A DNA stretch of 64,000 nt from Micromonospora nigra (GTDB lineage Bacteria > Actinomycetota > Actinomycetes > Mycobacteriales > Micromonosporaceae): positions 434,001 to 498,000 of the forward strand of contig NZ_FMHT01000003.1 of assembly GCF_900091585.1 (NCBI RefSeq), given 5' to 3'. Shown one piece after another: positions 61,201-64,000 of the stretch (positions are counted from its first letter, which is position 1; every line of letters begins with the position of its first letter). The notes under the pieces were generated by a model. It saw only the letters and a program-made list of their open reading frames with translations, did no database searches and was not told the origin of the DNA. Both the position numbers and the translations under genes were made by a program.

Positions 61201-64000
61201 CACTTCGACGCCGACGACGTGGCGGCGGCCGCCGACCTGTTCCGGCGCGGCCTCGACGCGCTGACCGGCGCCGGCCCGAGCAGCGGCAGCGGCCCGAGCA
61301 GCGGCAGCGGCCCGAGCAGCGGCAGCGGCCCGAGCACGCTGGCCGAGCTGGTCCGGCCCTACCGCGCCGGCCTGCCGGAGCCCGGCCGGGGTCCGCGTAC
61401 CCCGCTGGCCTTCCCCACGGTGGCCGAGGAGTTCGCCCGGCGGGTGCGGACGGAGCCGACCGCCACCGCGCTGGTCGCCGGTGACCGCCGCCTCAGCTAC
61501 GCCGACCTCGACGCGCACGTCTCGACGCTCGCCGCCGGGTTGGCACGGCACCATCCGGTCTCGACCGACGGCCGGCACCACGTCGCCCTGTTCTTCGAAC
61601 CGTCGGTGGAGCACGTGGTGGCGCTGCTGGCGGCGGCCCGGCTCAATCTCACCGTGGTGCCGCTGGACCGGGCCTACCCGCCGGCGCTGCTCCGCCAGGT
61701 TCTGGGCCAGGTCGATCCGCTGTGTGTGCTGCTGGCACCCGGCGACGAGCCCGCCCTCGACGTGATCGACGCGGGCGGGCACCCCCGCCACCCGGTGGTG
61801 CTGTCCCGGTCGGGCCCCGCGGTCGCGCCGTCGTACGCCGGCCGTCCCCTGTACACCCTGTTCACCTCGGGCTCCACGGGTACGCCCAAGGGGGTCCAGG
61901 TCGGCGACGCCCTGCTGGTCAACCTGCTGCGCTGGCAGAGCGGGGCCGGCGGACTGACGGGTGGGGCGACGACCCTGCAGTTCGCCATGCTCTCCTTCGA
62001 CGTCTCCTTCCAGGAGATCTTCGGCACGCTCTGCGGCGGCGGCACCCTGCACCTGACCCGGCCCGGATGGCGGCAGGACATGCCGGCGCTGCTGGAACAC
62101 CTCGACACCGCCGGCATCGAGCGGATCTTCCTGCCGTACGTCGCCCTGCAACTGCTGGCCGAGCACGGGGTACGCCTCGGCCGGTATCCGTCCCGGCTGC
62201 GGGAGGTCGTCACCGCCGGTGAACAGCTGATCTGCACCGACAGCATCCGCCGCTGGTTCGCCGGGCTGCCCGGCGCACGCCTGTTCAACCACTACGGCCC
62301 GACCGAGACCCACGTGGTCAGCAGTCTGTGCCTCGACGGTGACCCGGCCACCTGGCCGATCCGGCCGGCCATCGGCCGTCCGGTCGCCAACACCTGGCTA
62401 CGGGTGGTGGACTCGGCCGACGAGGTGGTGCCGCCGGACTGCCCCGGGCAGTTGCTGATCGGCGGGGACCTGGTCACACCCTGCTACCTCGACGACCCGG
62501 CGCTCGACCGGGCCCGCTTCGTCGAGCTGCCCGGCCTCGGCTGGTTCTTCCGCAGCGGCGACCAGGCCCGGTTCGACCGGGACGGTCTGCTGCACTACCT
62601 GGGTCGCGACGACCAGCAGGTGAAGGTCAGTGGGCACCGGCTGGAGCTGGGCCAGGTCGAGGCGGCACTGCTCACGCACCCGGCCGTCGTCAACGCCGTG
62701 GTGGTCCGCGACGGTCCACACCTGGTCGCCTGCCTGCAGTTCCGCGCCGACCCACCGACCCCGCAGGAGCTGACCGCCCATCTCGCGGGGCTGCTGCCCG
62801 CGTACGCGCGGGTGGACCGGTTCCGACGGTTGACGGAGCTGCCGCGTACCGCCAGCGGGAAGCTGGACCGCCGTCGCGCCCTGGCCGCGCCTGGCGAGGA
62901 GCTCCGCCCGGATGGTGCCGCTTCGGTGCCGGTCATGTCGGACCTGGAGCAACGACTGGCCGGGCTCTTCGAGGAGGTCGTCGGCATCCCGATCGGGCCG
63001 GACCGGCGCTTCTTCGACCAGGGCGCGGGCAGCCTGGACCTGATGCGCTTCCACCTGCGTTGTGCCGCCGAAGGGTTGCCGCTGACGATCCCCGACCTGT
63101 TCGAGCACGTCACGATCCGCCGCCTCGCCCGGTTCCTCACCGACCGGCGGGCCACGAAGGTGGCGGCGGCCGGGCGGGACGAGGCCGGCGCGGGCCCGGC
63201 GGACGAGCCGGTCGCGGTGGTGGGGATGGCCGTCCGGTTGCCCGGCGCCGACGACCTGGCGGCCTTCTGGGCGATGGTGGAGGCCGGCGACCGGGGCGTC
63301 GAGCACTTCGACGCCACCGACGGTCTGGTGGGCGCCCGCAGCCAGCTGGCCGCTCCGCTCGGCTTCGACCCGGGCCACTTCGGCATCAGCCGGCAGGAGG
63401 CCAGGCTGATGGATCCGCAGCAGCGGCACCTGCTGATGAGCTGTGTCGAGGCGTTGGCACACGCCGGCATCGCCGATCCCGCCGGGCGGCGGGTGGGCCT
63501 GCTCGCCAGCTGCGGCGAGAACACCTACTTCCAGACGATGCTGCGGGCGGCCGACCCGGCGCTGTTGCCGGACTCCTTCCAGTTGGCGCTGCACCACGAG
63601 AAGGACTTCCTCGCCACGAAGGTCGCCTACCACCTGCGCCTGACCGGCCCGGCCTTCACCGTGCAGGCGGCCTGCGCCAGCTCGTTGGTGGCGGTGCACG
63701 TCGCGGCCGGGCTGCTGCGACAGGGCGACAGCGACGTGATGCTGGTCGGCGGGGTGCTGGTGGACCCGCTGCTGAGCGCGGGCTACCGCTACCAGCCGCA
63801 GCACATCTTCTCCCCGGACGGGCACTGCCGGCCGTTCAGCGACGACGCCGCGGGCACCGTGGGCGCCAGTGGGGTGGGCGTGGTGGTGCTCAAGCCCCTG
63901 CGGACGGCCCGACGCGACGGCGACACCGTCTACGCCGTGATCACTGGATCGGCGGTCAACAACGACGGCGCGGACAAGCTCGGCTTCGCCGCCCCCTCGG
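58210..64000 (+). CDS. Hybrid NRPS-PKS: A-T-C-A-T-KS... (partial, runs off right edge)
   Basis: ATG 58210; 1930 codons to the edge with no stop. It starts directly with an A domain (residues about 10-490; YTSGTTGRPKGV near 155), so it is a likely loading module. Code DAFFLGVTFK, close to Ile/branched-chain codes. T1 WIASGGDSLKALRL (Ser549). C domain about 600-1015 (HHIAVDGWS near 735). An 18-nt repeat linker follows near 1022-1043. A2 spans about 1060-1560 ([12 protein letters not shown] near 1218), code DVQFVAHVVK, matching Pro-type codes. T2 FFDQGAGSLDLMRF (Ser1608). From residue 1665 a ketosynthase begins (VAVVGMAVRLPGADD), with RLMDPQQRHLLMSCVEALAH and active Cys1822 in VQAACASSLVAVH. Further PKS domains (AT, ACP) should lie beyond the window. 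Confidence 0.93.
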   Translation, partial: MAPAPGLASAVLAQARRTPDAIAVVDGDRRLRYADLDAAGATVARSLRRVGVRPGQAVAVHLPRGWRLVCVMLGILRLGATVVPLDRQSPPERRGHMLRDSDAVAVIHGPDVPGDLPDGVAPLPVHELFRPAAPPGADGEPAPPAPPAPVAFVFYTSGTTGRPKGVEVRDEGILRLARPGYLDLAPAARYASLANPAFDALSFEVWVPLLTGGCCVVLDDETAAAPHLLDAALRRERIDTLFITVALFNAVVDELPHCFSGVGQVLVGGEQLNARLIRRWYRDNPTSRTRLHNVYGPTEASTFALCHPIPRDFDAEVVPIGRVLPGTDAHLVVDGVRAAAPGEVAELYLGGAALAAGYRNLPQETAARFVRLPWLDGSTGRHYRTGDLVRADAAGRIEYVGRVDRQVKVRGFRVEPGEVERQILAHPGVRQAYVCTRRDHAHGTNELLAYVVTAAGLTFADFDRHLGAALPPYLRPHRVYRVGALPLTPNGKVDSDALLRRDDPPWRDGDLTDTPVTAWQQAVLGLAGEVLGVPDLRPGDRWIASGGDSLKALRLRFAIQRRWGGEVPQAVVLDSDFAELAEAIGAARTTTGATYPVPGGPAGARSAPATSEQQRLWLLQQRSPASTAYHVRLAFALRGRVDLGALRQALCRMVARHPALRTAFRATPQGLRQEVAEPYDPWREPVAADDGDPVGWRQQAHALLATPFDLGQPHMLRASWLARDGDGVLLLHLHHIAVDGWSLDVLFRELSAEYAAALDGTTTDGGEPVPTPLDYARWQAEWFAHPAYRVQRDALRRHYADVPEIAAPLRPVRQRTGNGDHLLRTTIDATRRSALDRLGADLGLTRFPVLLTLFGWAVHGVTGRTHPRVASPVANRPVRDFEASVGMFANTVLLPLALAPREELRAQLRRQADAVRAVLDAQDVALAHAVADHDFGADAPLFDFLFVLDNTDFSALALPGCASRPVWLAPAEAKCPLTLSIVEHEAGFDCLWEYADDHFDADDVAAAADLFRRGLDALTGAGPSSGSGPSSGSGPSSGSGPSTLAELVRPYRAGLPEPGRGPRTPLAFPTVAEEFARRVRTEPTATALVAGDRRLSYADLDAHVSTLAAGLARHHPVSTDGRHHVALFFEPSVEHVVALLAAARLNLTVVPLDRAYPPALLRQVLGQVDPLCVLLAPGDEPALDVIDAGGHPRHPVVLSRSGPAVAPSYAGRPLYTLFTSGSTGTPKGVQVGDALLVNLLRWQSGAGGLTGGATTLQFAMLSFDVSFQEIFGTLCGGGTLHLTRPGWRQDMPALLEHLDTAGIERIFLPYVALQLLAEHGVRLGRYPSRLREVVTAGEQLICTDSIRRWFAGLPGARLFNHYGPTETHVVSSLCLDGDPATWPIRPAIGRPVANTWLRVVDSADEVVPPDCPGQLLIGGDLVTPCYLDDPALDRARFVELPGLGWFFRSGDQARFDRDGLLHYLGRDDQQVKVSGHRLELGQVEAALLTHPAVVNAVVVRDGPHLVACLQFRADPPTPQELTAHLAGLLPAYARVDRFRRLTELPRTASGKLDRRRALAAPGEELRPDGAASVPVMSDLEQRLAGLFEEVVGIPIGPDRRFFDQGAGSLDLMRFHLRCAAEGLPLTIPDLFEHVTIRRLARFLTDRRATKVAAAGRDEAGAGPADEPVAVVGMAVRLPGADDLAAFWAMVEAGDRGVEHFDATDGLVGARSQLAAPLGFDPGHFGISRQEARLMDPQQRHLLMSCVEALAHAGIADPAGRRVGLLASCGENTYFQTMLRAADPALLPDSFQLALHHEKDFLATKVAYHLRLTGPAFTVQAACASSLVAVHVAAGLLRQGDSDVMLVGGVLVDPLLSAGYRYQPQHIFSPDGHCRPFSDDAAGTVGASGVGVVVLKPLRTARRDGDTVYAVITGSAVNNDGADKLGFAAPS
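61273..61337. repeat. 18-nt tandem repeat in an interdomain linker, 3.6 copies
   Basis: GGCCCGAGCAGCGGCAGC is repeated at 61273, 61291 and 61309, with a partial copy at 61327. It stays in frame and encodes GPSSGS units forming a flexible linker between the C and second A domains of the hybrid NRPS-PKS. Copy number may vary between strains. Confidence 0.9.

Overview
The window looks like chromosomal DNA of a high-GC filamentous actinomycete, most likely Micromonosporaceae (Micromonospora or a close relative). The basis is strongly GC-biased codon third positions, many GTG starts, ATGA start/stop overlaps, secreted glycan-degrading enzymes with CBM13 and CBM2 modules, MerR/SulP and ECF/anti-sigma modules, and a large NRPS locus. 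The genus is an inference; no rRNA gene is present to fix it.

Layout. (1) 1-1276: 5' part of a secreted glycosidase that leaves the left edge. (2) 1461-6200: a decayed accessory stretch with frameshifted fragments, two dead transposases, a TPR remnant, an intact hypothetical gene (4699-5100), a 75-codon gene (1706-1933) and a 38-residue peptide gene carrying three GGVEDVA(F) repeats (2651-2767). (3) 6268-14397: a beta-lactamase-fold hydrolase and a biomass-degradation island (CBM13 esterase, GH10-CBM13 xylanase, SGNH lipase, PaaX-like regulator, CE1-CBM2 esterase). (4) 14456-16629: DinB-like protein, a double DUF1540 protein, and a DUF2470-like protein behind a strong DtxR/IdeR-type iron box. 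(5) 16855-20943: a translationally coupled operon of sigma factor, anti-sigma factor, ABC ATPase and two membrane proteins. (6) 20973-30592: Sel1-repeat protein, TipA-like MerR regulator, release factor 3, two paralogous MerR regulators, a FUSC-type exporter, a SulP transporter and an MFS transporter. Four copies of a 16-bp palindrome (ACCCTCACGTGAGGGT and variants) lie before release factor 3, one MerR gene, the FUSC gene and the SulP-MerR pair.

(7) 30615-64000 (runs off the right edge): an NRPS/PKS biosynthetic operon. It opens with a promoter and an MbtH-like protein. It then encodes C-A-T-LanB-like (30907-36429), C-A-T (36431-39805, Gly code), a coupled Ala/Tyr/Asn-rich protein (39802-40461), a 4525-residue NRPS (C-A-T with Thr code, dual E/C-A-T, C-A-T with Pro-like code, Cyc-A-T-Ox with Cys code), TubC docking-C-A-T-TE (54152-58210), and A-T-C-A-T-KS (58210 onward). 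The likely order starts at the A-T loading module of the last gene (Ile-like), continues through Pro and polyketide extension outside the window, and returns through the upstream genes to the thioesterase. The product would be a thiazole-containing peptide-polyketide.

Most notable is the first NRPS. Its carrier domain is followed by about 780 residues resembling the glutamyl-tRNA-dependent N-terminal domain of LanB dehydratases and PEARLs, with no elimination domain. This suggests an assembly line that also uses aminoacyl-tRNA. The assignment rests on motif recognition without any database search.
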